Shown here piece after piece: positions 44,631 to 53,657 of a stretch of DNA of 64,000 bases (its first letter is position 1; each line of letters starts with the position of its first letter). Location: assembly GCA_015057825.1 (NCBI GenBank), contig SVDN01000001.1:1-64000 (forward strand), in the 5' to 3' direction. The position numbers and the translations under genes were made by a program. This DNA is from Lachnospiraceae bacterium (GTDB taxonomy: Bacteria; Bacillota; Clostridia; Lachnospirales; Lachnospiraceae). The notes beneath the pieces are model-generated. The model saw only the letters and a list, made by a program, of their open reading frames with translations. It was not told where the DNA came from and did not search any database.

Positions 44631-46289
44631 CTATTCCTGATTTTTATAGTATCTTTTCAATCTTTCGCTACATTCTTTGAAAATTTCCGAAAATTTCGGA
44701 TCGAAGTGAGTGCCCATAGATTTAAGTATTATGTCAACCGCTTCGTCATGAGAAATCGCTTCTTTGTATTTTCTTTTTGTAACCAAAGCATCATAAACAT
44801 CCATAATCGCCATAATTCTGGCTTCTATAGGAATGTTTTCCCCCGAAAGTGCCATGGGATAGCCGCTGCCGTCCCATCGTTCATGGTGATAATTCGCCAC
44901 ATTAACCGCAACGTCCTTAAACATTTTATCGTCTATATTCGAAAGCATTCTTGCTACAATCAATGCACCGTTTGTAGCATGGCTTTTCATCTTTTCAAAT
45001 TCTTCATCCGTATATTTACCGTCGTTGTTAAGAATCTCTTTATCTACGGTTATCTTGCCGATATCATGAAGAGGCGCGGCTTTAATGATTGCATCGTAAA
45101 AATCATCCCCATAATCAAAGCCGTACTTTTCTTTTTTCATTTCATCAACAAAAATGTGTACGCCGTCCGTGGTTCTTTTTGAGTTGCCACCCACATCCAA
45201 ATCGTAATCTTCGATAATACTTGAAAGACCCACAACAAGCATTCTTTGAATTTCCTCGATTTTGTTGGTTCTTTCGAAAACTTCCATCTCCAATTCCGAT
45301 GTGTCGTTTTTTTCAAGTTCGAAAAGAGTACCCATAATCTTTTTGTTGTTGTAAAATCTTCCCACCGTAACGGTGTAATTCATGGACTTTATTTCGAAAT
45401 TTCCGGAAATGTTTTCTTTGCCTGCCGGCAAGCTCAAATTGCTTGCGTAAAAATCAAATGCATCCAAAACATCCTCGGAAAGTTTCAAATCTATTTTTTG
45501 CATTTTGATTTCGGGAATCACTTCAAGGGCAATATCGTTGCAACCAAGGAATCTTCCGTTTAAATCAAGAGCAATATATCCCCTTTTGTTTTGTCTGATT
45601 TCGTTTTGGAAAATAGCTCCCGCAATGTCGTAATATTTACTTCGCCAAGCAAGAAACAAAATGCAGATTCCGCTTGCAAAAAACGATAAAGGAACTAAAT
45701 CTATGTACAATCCTATACTTCTTTGTCCGAAATAAATACCTACCGTTATTGCCTCGATAATGGCAAAGATAGTAACGTTCTTGTATGAAACATCTCTTCT
45801 TTTTGCGAAGGCATAGATAATCGAAACCACATTTATAACTATGTATGCGTAAAGCAAAATGTAGTAAGCATTGTGAAGCGGTCCGTAGACTTTGCTTAAG
45901 ATTGTTATGCCGTTAATCTTTTCCATTGTGACTTCTTTGTAAAAAAGATTGTTATATCCCGCCATCATGGCAAATGCATATACAAGTCCGCTGGCGCAAA
46001 TAAACGGAATGGCAAGCTTCGGCGTAATCTTGATTTTAAGCATGCCGAATATGGCAAACATAACCAACATTGTAACGAAACAACCGCCTATGTAAGTTAA
46101 TTTATTAGCCAAAATTGCTTCTTCAAGGCTTGTGGAAACAGCAACAAGAAGATAGCCGGCAGTGGATGCCGAAAGGCCCAAAAATATTAACAAATAGCAA
46201 ACATTAAGCCTGGAATGGCTTTGCATGCAGTAAATAAATAGATTTATAAAGCAAAGTACCGTTAAAGTCGAATAAAAAACTATTCCCAT
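44631..46289 (-). CDS. HD-GYP domain signalling protein with 7-helix membrane sensor
   Basis: This 552-aa protein has seven to eight N-terminal helices (HisKA_7TM-like, residues 1-220), a PAS-like central part and a C-terminal HD-GYP phosphodiesterase domain, which should hydrolyse cyclic di-GMP. Seen are H408-D409 (HDIGKI), H437, H468-H469 and the GYP part HHERWDGSGYP. The first metal-ligand position of many HD-GYP proteins (Gly-His-x-x-Arg) reads GGNSKRT here (N369), which may change the metal site. CGGAGG precedes the ATG. It lies between the two large ABC systems. Confidence 0.88.
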   Translation of the reverse strand: MGIVFYSTLTVLCFINLFIYCMQSHSRLNVCYLLIFLGLSASTAGYLLVAVSTSLEEAILANKLTYIGGCFVTMLVMFAIFGMLKIKITPKLAIPFICASGLVYAFAMMAGYNNLFYKEVTMEKINGITILSKVYGPLHNAYYILLYAYIVINVVSIIYAFAKRRDVSYKNVTIFAIIEAITVGIYFGQRSIGLYIDLVPLSFFASGICILFLAWRSKYYDIAGAIFQNEIRQNKRGYIALDLNGRFLGCNDIALEVIPEIKMQKIDLKLSEDVLDAFDFYASNLSLPAGKENISGNFEIKSMNYTVTVGRFYNNKKIMGTLFELEKNDTSELEMEVFERTNKIEEIQRMLVVGLSSIIEDYDLDVGGNSKRTTDGVHIFVDEMKKEKYGFDYGDDFYDAIIKAAPLHDIGKITVDKEILNNDGKYTDEEFEKMKSHATNGALIVARMLSNIDDKMFKDVAVNVANYHHERWDGSGYPMALSGENIPIEARIMAIMDVYDALVTKRKYKEAISHDEAVDIILKSMGTHFDPKFSEIFKECSERLKRYYKNQE

Positions 46290-46300
46290 AAAGCCTCCGT

Positions 46301-49291
46301 CTATTCTGTTCTAAGTGCTTCCACAGGGTCTTTTTTCGCTGCGACTCTTGCAGGGAAAAGACCGGCAATAAATGTAAGCAAAATGCTTATTCCGATAAGT
46401 ATCAAAGCTGCGATAAAAGGCAAATGCGATACATTCGGAATGCTTGTCAAATTCTCAACGATAATATTTATCGGTATTTCCAAAATAAGGCTTATTACGA
46501 TGCCCAGTATTCCGGCAATAAGTCCCACAATAATGGTCTCCGCATTAAATACTCTGGAAACATCCATCTTGGAAGCACCGATACTCCTTAGTACACCGAT
46601 TTCTTTGGTACGTTCAAGTACCGAAATATATGTGATAATTCCGATCATAATTGAGGAAACGATTAAAGATACTCCCACAAATGCCACAAGGACATAGGAA
46701 ATACCGTTAATTACAGTGCTTACCGATGACATAAGAAGTCCCACATAATCGGTGTAGGAAATCTCGTCATCCTCCGAAACCGACTCATTATATCCTTCAA
46801 TTATATCAGAAATATTATCCTTTGACTCAAATGAATTTGCGTATATGCTTATCATCGTCGGAACATTTATGTCCACGTATCCCAATGTTTCAAGGTTTTC
46901 GTCCAATGTGCTTTCCGAAACTTGTTCCGGCATAAAGTTATCGTAATAAGAAACCAGCTGGGCATCCGTGTAGTTCGGCAATTGAGCATCAAGTGAATAT
47001 GCCAATGCGGAAGGTGACATATAAGCCAAACTCATGGCCATCCTCTGGGCATATGCGGCATAAACCTGTTCTTCTATAGCCTGTCTTGCATAATCCATAA
47101 GTTCATCATCCGAAAGGCCTGAAATATAATCCCTGAGTTTATCCTCATCCATTCCGATTTCTTCGGCATAAGCGGCGGTCATATCATCCTCTATTTTTTG
47201 CCTTGTAAGATTCTCCATTTGAGCATCCACAACTTCTTTTACGTAATCTTCATCCGGATAAGATGCGACTTTTACGTAAAGCTCGGCCTTCTTTGCCTCA
47301 TCAAGACCTTCCGCATAATCGCGAAATGCCGTAATTTTTTCTTCATCGCTTAAGTTTGTGTTTTCTTCCGTTGCAAAAGGCAAATTCTTAAGCACATCAA
47401 TATCCGGGCTTTCAAGCTGGGCTTTTACAACATCGCTGTTAATGATTCTGTCGATAACATATTTGGTGAGTTCGTGTGTATATGCCATGGAGCCGTTTAT
47501 TACGCCGGATCTGCCCACGTCTTCTTTAAGTCTTATAACACCGGAAACATTCAAATCTATACCGTTATCGTAAAGATAGGAAAGACCCGCGTCGGTTGTG
47601 CTGATATCTTTGTAAATGCCCTTCTGGCTGTCATAATTGTAATAATCCGAGGAAGGAATGAGTTTGAATGTTTTTGCCATTATCTCATCATAAGTCCAGC
47701 TTTCGTCGGAGTTTTCGATTTCTTCCTCATTCATGGTTGCCTGCATTACCGACTTCATTTCCTCGTAAGGTTTAAGACCCAAAGCATAAAGGCTCATATC
47801 CGTAATCTCGTTGTTTTTATCAAGCACCAACAAAACATCGTTATACTCACTCGGCCAATTACCGTAAACAAGCTCATATTGATCGTAAACTATATCATTG
47901 ATGCCGTTTCCGTCCTTATCCGGCAGCATTTCCGACCAAACCTTAAGATTGGAAAAACTGCTTAACATTCCGGAATAAAAAGAGCTCATGCTTGCGGATG
48001 CGTCGGATTTATTATCCTTGTTTTTTGCCGCAAGAGCATAGTTATCGGTGCCCAAAGCATCGCTCATAAGGGTGTCGATATCGGACTTGATAACCGTTCC
48101 GTCGCTGTCTTCCGTAAGAACGTTAAAGTCAAAACCATAGGAATAAAGAATGGCACTTACATTTTCCTTCATCTCATCGCTTGAATCCAAAAATTCTTTG
48201 AAAGCTTCAAGATTGTTGTGTTTGCTTTCCAAATTGTTCATGGATGTGATAAGTTCGCTCATAACGGTATTTGCATATACTTTATCAAGTTCGTGGTCGG
48301 CTTTTTCTTCCGAGTCGCGTCTGCCACCCATCATTTTTTCCAAAATCGCATTTATATCAACGTTTTCCGATTCGATCGTTATAGGATAAGACGACATGGT
48401 ATCCGCCTCAACGGAATCGATATATTCTTGTATTCCCGTTGAAAGCGCCAGAATCAAGGCAATGCCGATAATTCCTATACTTCCCGCAAAGGCGGTCAAA
48501 AAGGTTCTTGCCTTCTTTGTCATCAAATTGTTTAAGCTTAAGGAAAAGGCCGTAAATAAACCCATGGAAGGTTTTTTTATTTTTTTCTTCGGAACTTCCT
48601 CTTCCGTCTTTTTATCGTAAGGATTCGAATCATTTGTGATTTTGCCGTCCAAAAGATTGATAATCCTTGTGGAATATGTATTTGCAAGATCCGGATTATG
48701 AGTAACCATAACTATAAGGCGATCTTTTGATATTTCCTTAAGCAGTTCCATAATCTGGGTACTTGTTTCCGTATCCAAAGCACCCGTAGGCTCATCTGCC
48801 AGCAAAATATCCGGATTGTTTATCAAAGCTCTTGCAATGGCAACACGCTGCATCTGTCCGCCGGACATTTGATTTGGCTTTTTATGCATTTGATTTTCAA
48901 GGCCGACTTTTTTAAGTACTTCTTTTGCACGTGCTCTGCGCTCTTTTTTGGATACACCGGTTAAAGTAAGGGCCAACTCCACGTTTGAAAGCACGTTTTG
49001 GTGAGGGATAAGATTATAGCTTTGAAAAACAAAGCCCACAGAATGATTTCTGTAACTGTCCCAATCTCTGTCTTTGTATCTTTTTGTGGAAACGGAATTA
49101 ATCAAAAGGTCACCGCTGTCATAATGATCTAAGCCTCCTATGATGTTCAAAAGGGTGGTTTTACCGCAACCCGAAGGCCCCAAAACCGAGACAAATTCGC
49201 TGTCTCTTAAGGTCAAACTTACATCATTGAGAGCCGTAACTTTTTCGTCTCCAACTTCATATACTTTTTTGATATTTCTTAATTCAAGCAT
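46301..49291 (-). CDS. ABC transporter with ATPase fused to FtsX-type permease
   Basis: This 996-aa protein has an N-terminal MacB-type ATPase (Walker [10 protein letters not shown] at 38-46, signature [14 protein letters not shown], Walker B ILLADEPTGALD). A basic linker follows, then one helix (about 260-285), a large acidic extracellular domain of about 550 residues, and three C-terminal helices with the FtsX motif (SVLERTKEIGVLRSIGASK). In Firmicutes such proteins export peptides or support bacitracin/antimicrobial-peptide-type resistance. The substrate is unknown. GAGGTAGATT precedes the ATG. Confidence 0.88.
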   Translation of the reverse strand: MLELRNIKKVYEVGDEKVTALNDVSLTLRDSEFVSVLGPSGCGKTTLLNIIGGLDHYDSGDLLINSVSTKRYKDRDWDSYRNHSVGFVFQSYNLIPHQNVLSNVELALTLTGVSKKERRARAKEVLKKVGLENQMHKKPNQMSGGQMQRVAIARALINNPDILLADEPTGALDTETSTQIMELLKEISKDRLIVMVTHNPDLANTYSTRIINLLDGKITNDSNPYDKKTEEEVPKKKIKKPSMGLFTAFSLSLNNLMTKKARTFLTAFAGSIGIIGIALILALSTGIQEYIDSVEADTMSSYPITIESENVDINAILEKMMGGRRDSEEKADHELDKVYANTVMSELITSMNNLESKHNNLEAFKEFLDSSDEMKENVSAILYSYGFDFNVLTEDSDGTVIKSDIDTLMSDALGTDNYALAAKNKDNKSDASASMSSFYSGMLSSFSNLKVWSEMLPDKDGNGINDIVYDQYELVYGNWPSEYNDVLLVLDKNNEITDMSLYALGLKPYEEMKSVMQATMNEEEIENSDESWTYDEIMAKTFKLIPSSDYYNYDSQKGIYKDISTTDAGLSYLYDNGIDLNVSGVIRLKEDVGRSGVINGSMAYTHELTKYVIDRIINSDVVKAQLESPDIDVLKNLPFATEENTNLSDEEKITAFRDYAEGLDEAKKAELYVKVASYPDEDYVKEVVDAQMENLTRQKIEDDMTAAYAEEIGMDEDKLRDYISGLSDDELMDYARQAIEEQVYAAYAQRMAMSLAYMSPSALAYSLDAQLPNYTDAQLVSYYDNFMPEQVSESTLDENLETLGYVDINVPTMISIYANSFESKDNISDIIEGYNESVSEDDEISYTDYVGLLMSSVSTVINGISYVLVAFVGVSLIVSSIMIGIITYISVLERTKEIGVLRSIGASKMDVSRVFNAETIIVGLIAGILGIVISLILEIPINIIVENLTSIPNVSHLPFIAALILIGISILLTFIAGLFPARVAAKKDPVEALRTE

Positions 49292-49330
49292 AATCTACCT
49301 CAAAAATTCAATCATGTTATGTTAACTATT

Positions 49331-49341
49331 TGCGAATATCA
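49331..49341 (+). repeat. Shared leader motif TGCGAATATCA, copy 3
   Basis: This copy is upstream of the unknown gene at 49414, in the same orientation, 72 bp before its ATG. It just precedes the promoter at 49350. Confidence 0.4.
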
Positions 49342-49349
49342 ATTTATTG

Positions 49350-49379
49350 TTGAACTGTAATACACATTTAATCTATAAT
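49350..49379 (+). promoter_or_regulatory. Promoter of the unknown gene at 49414
   Basis: TTGAAC (49350-49355) and TATAAT (49374-49379) are 18 bp apart. Confidence 0.6.
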
Positions 49380-49413
49380 ACTATTTGATCACTTTTTTTC
49401 GAAAGGACCCATT

Positions 49414-49893
49414 ATGGATTATTTAAACAATTTTAAAAATATAGTAAATAACACTTTTAACGTTCCGCCAAAGTCATCCACGGAATACGAAAATAATTTC
49501 GAATGCTTAAGAAGCGACTTTGCGGAATCAATCGCCGCCTATGTAAATGACTATAACTTGGCGGACGAATCGGCAAAATCCGACATTGTCTCCGCCTTAA
49601 GCTCATGCATTATCGATGCCGAAAAGAATCGTTTAAATGAAGCAGGGTTTTTTAAAAAAGGGCGCCTTTTAAGCGAAGACAGCATCTACATATCTTCTTA
49701 TGTAATTCCCCTGTTTGACAGTATTCCTCAAAAGGCCTGCGATCTTTTTTGCGACAGCTTGGTTAATGCTTGGGCAAAAAATTTCAAGGAATACAAAATC
49801 ATCCGCGGCTCTTTTAATCAAGTCGACGAAGGCTTTGAAACAAACTGGTTTCAAAGATTATTGTCCGGTCCGCAGCGGGGCAGACGCGATTAG
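49414..49893 (+). CDS. Unrecognised 159-aa cytoplasmic protein
   Basis: I do not recognise a family. The protein has no signal peptide or membrane helix and is predicted to be mostly helical, with aromatic and acidic residues. A repeated helix pattern (SDFAESIAAYVNDYNLADES, SSYVIPLFDSIPQKACDL, DSLVNAWAKNFKEYKI) ends in a basic tail (GPQRGRRD). AAAGGA precedes the ATG and a promoter is present, so it is likely expressed. Its stop codon directly abuts the stop of the convergent DUF3048 gene with no intergenic base, so neither gene has a separate terminator. Confidence 0.75.
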   Translation: MDYLNNFKNIVNNTFNVPPKSSTEYENNFECLRSDFAESIAAYVNDYNLADESAKSDIVSALSSCIIDAEKNRLNEAGFFKKGRLLSEDSIYISSYVIPLFDSIPQKACDLFCDSLVNAWAKNFKEYKIIRGSFNQVDEGFETNWFQRLLSGPQRGRRD

Positions 49894-50952
49894 TTATTCA
49901 ACGCCTATTGCTCCCAAATTGTTTGTAAGGCAAATGCAAATCCAAGTTTTTCCCGTATTCAAAGTAATTTCATTGCCCGCCATATCGTAGTAGTGTGTAG
50001 TGCCCCATGGGTAATCTTTTGCCCATGTGATACTTTCACCCATTCCGTTGGTGAAGAACATTCCGTCTCCGCCTTCCGATACGTTGATATTTAGATAAGG
50101 ACTATCCTCATACATGGAATAGTTGCAATATTGAAGAATAATATTCTTGCATGTTAACTGTTCTCCGGTCAATTCATCAATATGCGGTTCTCCGTATTGA
50201 TAACGCTTGTAAAGCTTTGTGGCCGGATCGTATTCAAAGCTCGGATAGTTAACGGGATAACCCGGCTTTATAATATTTGCCGTAATTCCGTCAACAATAT
50301 TTATTTGAGTTTTTTCATCGCTGAAATAAAAATGGCTTGTTGGTGTTTCACTGTAATCCCTTGTATAGCCACAAGCTTCTATGCCCGCATCTATCATGTC
50401 CGGCGTTGTAAAGGAATTGTGAGGCGCCACACGGTCATCGCTTCTGTAAGCCATAACTCTGCCGTATCCACCGCCGCAATCAAGATCATCAACCATTTCC
50501 AAGGCATCAATCGCATAATATGCATAACCGTGATGCATGTATATCGCGTCATATTCGTTTGCAAACATCGGGAAATAGGTTCTTGCGCTTCTTATGGAGC
50601 CGATTCGTTCAAGACCCGAATAGTCGTCAAAAATGCCCATAAGTCTGCAGATTCCGCCTTCCACCGGTGCTTCGTAAATAATACCTGCTTTTGCTATTCC
50701 GTTTTGCGGACAGCCATCGTAGATATTGTTAAACATAATGGCAACCGGTCTTTTAAGCACCAGTTCCTCATCTATCCACTCGTTTGTAAGTAAGCTCCTA
50801 AGCTTTCCGATGGTCGGATCTACGGTCGTTGTCTCGGTTTGCTTTGTAGCTTTTGTTTCTTCTTCTTTTTTGTCTTTTTTGCAGCCGGCAACCAAAGAAA
50901 TTGCCAAAATAAGAACTGCAACGAACCCCAACAATACCAGTCTTTTTTTCAA
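49894..50952 (-). CDS. DUF3048 lipoprotein (YerB-like)
   Basis: This 352-aa lipoprotein has lipobox VAGC with C24, an acidic/Thr linker (about 25-45) and the DUF3048 domain (RPVAIMFNNIYDGCPQNGIAK, IYEAPVEGGICRLMGIF, IGSIRSARTYFPMFANEYDA). The family is widespread in Firmicutes, but the molecular function is unknown. It is 18 bp downstream of the methyltransferase gene, on the same strand. Confidence 0.9.
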   Translation of the reverse strand: MKKRLVLLGFVAVLILAISLVAGCKKDKKEEETKATKQTETTTVDPTIGKLRSLLTNEWIDEELVLKRPVAIMFNNIYDGCPQNGIAKAGIIYEAPVEGGICRLMGIFDDYSGLERIGSIRSARTYFPMFANEYDAIYMHHGYAYYAIDALEMVDDLDCGGGYGRVMAYRSDDRVAPHNSFTTPDMIDAGIEACGYTRDYSETPTSHFYFSDEKTQINIVDGITANIIKPGYPVNYPSFEYDPATKLYKRYQYGEPHIDELTGEQLTCKNIILQYCNYSMYEDSPYLNINVSEGGDGMFFTNGMGESITWAKDYPWGTTHYYDMAGNEITLNTGKTWICICLTNNLGAIGVE

Positions 50953-50970
50953 CGAAATACCCTCCGAAAT

Positions 50971-52395
50971 TTAAGCAAATTTTATTCTATCGCAATTAAA
51001 TACAATATCCTTTTTATTAAGTCCCGCTTTCTTTGCCTCTTCTGACAAAGCCCCGACTTTAGAGACATCCCCTTGATCTACATCGGATACGAAAATAAGT
51101 CCCCCAAAATTTTTAACCGTCTTTAAAAGTTCCGGCTTATTCTTTATATCTTCCGATTCAAGCTTAACAAGAGCTTTACCGTTTACGCAGGAAAGAGCTT
51201 GTCCCAACAGTTTTTCGTCTTTGCATTCTATCATAAACGGATTTTTAACCATGCCTTGGACTTCCAAAATAACATCCTTGAGTATCGGACTTTCCCCAAC
51301 ATTTATGCCGATAACATCAATATCATCATCCGCTTGGTCCATGGCTTCGTCCACAAATGCATCCAAATCTTCATCATCGATTGCTTCTTTTATGTCCGAA
51401 TTATCCGGGTTTATAGCGCATCCGATTGTAATTTCATCGGTATTTAAATCAAACACTCTCGTTGCCGACGCAATGAAAGATTTTCCCTTGTCCGTAAGTT
51501 TTGCTGCTTCTATGTTCTCACAAGCTTTAACCAAGGCCTTTATATGGTCGTGAGTTGTGCCGCAGCATCCACCCACAATGCTTACTCCCATCTTCGCAAA
51601 CTCGCTTACAAGTCCCGCAAAAATGTCCGGAGTTACATCATAAAACGTCTTTCCGTCTTCCATTCTCGGAAGTCCCGCATTTGGATTAACGATAACCGGA
51701 ACCGACGCATATTTCACAAATTTTCCCACCATAGGCTTCATTTGTTCCGGTCCCAAACTGCAATTGATGCCCACAGCATCAGCGCCCAAGCCTTCAAGCA
51801 CAGCAACAACCTCTTCCACTTCCGATCCCGTAAGAAGTCTTGACTTATCATCAAAAGCGCAAGTTACAAATACAGGAATCTTTGCAAGTTTCTTTGCCGC
51901 AAGAAGAGCTACCTTGGCTTCGAATATATCTGTCATGGTCTCGATAATAATAAGATCCGGTCCGGCCTCCAATGCATATCCTATTGTCTCTTCAAAGCAT
52001 TTAAGAGCCTCATCGAAGCTAAGGTCTCCCAAGGGTTCAATAAGTTTACCCGTTGCACTTACATCAAATGCCACAAAATGAGGCGCCGTATTTCCCTCGG
52101 CCTCAACGATTTTTCTTGCTTCTTTTGCATTTTCCACCGAAGCCTTTATAACATCTTTCAGCTCATGCTTTCCTTCGTTTTTAAACTTAATGGCATTTGC
52201 ACCGAAGGAATTTGTAATAACAATATTTGCCCCGGCTCTGAAATAATCAGCCTGCACATTTACGATAATATCTTTTTTGTCGATATTCCAATTTTCCGGT
52301 GCTTCCCCCGGACCCAATCCGTATTTTTGAAGAAGAGCACCCATGCCTCCGTCAAAAAAAGTAATTTGATTTTTTACACAATCCAAAACATTCAT
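50971..52395 (-). CDS. Homocysteine S-methyltransferase domain with eroded pterin-binding domain
   Basis: Residues 1 to about 295 form a homocysteine-binding barrel like the MetH N-terminus (FFDGGMGALLQKYGL, TNSFGANAIKF, GINCSLGPEQM, GGCCGTTHDHI with the zinc cysteines). Residues about 315-474 align in order with the MetH folate-binding barrel, but that part is cut to about 160 residues. Its signature IGERTN reads IGCAINP, and the frame ends where the family reads DIIFDPN (here DIVFNCD). There is no cobalamin domain. The methyl donor is therefore unclear. It may act with a separate corrinoid protein, or the C-terminal half may be structural. Confidence 0.85.
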   Translation of the reverse strand: MNVLDCVKNQITFFDGGMGALLQKYGLGPGEAPENWNIDKKDIIVNVQADYFRAGANIVITNSFGANAIKFKNEGKHELKDVIKASVENAKEARKIVEAEGNTAPHFVAFDVSATGKLIEPLGDLSFDEALKCFEETIGYALEAGPDLIIIETMTDIFEAKVALLAAKKLAKIPVFVTCAFDDKSRLLTGSEVEEVVAVLEGLGADAVGINCSLGPEQMKPMVGKFVKYASVPVIVNPNAGLPRMEDGKTFYDVTPDIFAGLVSEFAKMGVSIVGGCCGTTHDHIKALVKACENIEAAKLTDKGKSFIASATRVFDLNTDEITIGCAINPDNSDIKEAIDDEDLDAFVDEAMDQADDDIDVIGINVGESPILKDVILEVQGMVKNPFMIECKDEKLLGQALSCVNGKALVKLESEDIKNKPELLKTVKNFGGLIFVSDVDQGDVSKVGALSEEAKKAGLNKKDIVFNCDRIKFA

Positions 52396-52450
52396 TTAAA
52401 TCTTTAATCCTCCGCTTTTTTAAAAGCACAAACAAAACTCATTTTTAAAT

Positions 52451-53449
52451 CTATTTTGCATAAATCCATCTGTCAAAATCAACAGATAAGAATTCATCCA
52501 ATTCTTTTTTTAGCTCAGGTGTTATGTCAACCACTCTTTTAAGCCCAACATCCGTCTTTACCAAAGGATTTACATATCTTTTCTTTGCGGGAACCTTAAA
52601 AGCTCTGCAATCTTCCGGTTTTTCTTTTTGCGAATATATTTCTTTGAAAGAACGGTATTTGTTCCATTCTCCTTTAAGTTCTTTATCCCCTGATAACTTC
52701 TCTATTACATTTTTTTCTTTAAGATAAAAATCCTCTTTTTTAAGAATCCCTTTATCTACGGCCTTTCTTAGTATTCCGGCCAGATATTCCATGGAGAAGC
52801 GATCTTCGTCAGCCACAAACAGCCTTGAATTCGAAAGCAAAAGCTTAACAAATTGTTTGGCCGCATCCAAATCATCAAAGGCAAGTTCGTCATTGGATTC
52901 CTCGTTTTTCGCTACATACAAATGAGAATAAAGCTTGGCGATCTCATCTTTTTTAAGCATACCCCTGCATAAAAAATTGCCTGTATGATACTCCAATCGA
53001 TCGGCCGAAAGTCCCGGCATATCATTATCCGCTATGGGATAGATATGATAATCGGCAACTTCATCCACATCAAAACCGTATTTATCAAGCAACCCTTTTA
53101 AATCCGGCGCATTCAATATAAACTGCCTTGTTTCCGCTTCCGTGCTTTCCTGCGCCACATAATCCTTATTTAAAAAATCAACCACATGCGAAAAGACAGG
53201 TGTGCAGATATCATGCAACAAACCCGCAACTGCCTGTTTTTCGTCTTTTGTAAAATTCCAAACAATCAAGGCAACACCTATGGAGTGTTCCCATCTGGAG
53301 TAATCCTTAATGTAAGAAAAACTCCTAAACGATGTATATTCACAGCCGCAATGCATTCCCACGTCTTTAAGTCTTTCAAAAGACGGCGTTTTCGCAAAAT
53401 CCTTAAGGATTTCCGGAAAATCCGCGGCATAAACGTCAAATAAATCCAT
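52451..53449 (-). CDS. HD-domain phosphohydrolase
   Basis: This 332-aa protein of the HD superfamily has HSIGVALIVWNFT, AGLLHDICTPVFSHVVDFLN (the HD pair) and a downstream conserved aspartate region (DMPGLSADRLEYHTGNFL). Family members hydrolyse nucleotides or other phosphoesters. The start at 53449 is preferred to 53491 because GGAAG lies at proper spacing and the alternative extends into upstream AT-rich sequence. The substrate is unknown. Confidence 0.85.
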   Translation of the reverse strand: MDLFDVYAADFPEILKDFAKTPSFERLKDVGMHCGCEYTSFRSFSYIKDYSRWEHSIGVALIVWNFTKDEKQAVAGLLHDICTPVFSHVVDFLNKDYVAQESTEAETRQFILNAPDLKGLLDKYGFDVDEVADYHIYPIADNDMPGLSADRLEYHTGNFLCRGMLKKDEIAKLYSHLYVAKNEESNDELAFDDLDAAKQFVKLLLSNSRLFVADEDRFSMEYLAGILRKAVDKGILKKEDFYLKEKNVIEKLSGDKELKGEWNKYRSFKEIYSQKEKPEDCRAFKVPAKKRYVNPLVKTDVGLKRVVDITPELKKELDEFLSVDFDRWIYAK

Positions 53450-53657
53450 TGTCTTCTTCCGTACGCCAAATAGTTTATGTGCTGATAACACAGACTAATT
53501 ATAACATACTTTTTTATAGATAAAAAGAATAAATAAGCCTACAAAAGCCTTATTCGAAAAGACAAAACACAAAATATGTAGCTACACTTTTTCCCGCCCA
53601 TGATATATAATGAAAAATATTTAAGATTTTTTAAGCTTTTGAAAAGAGGATTTAACA

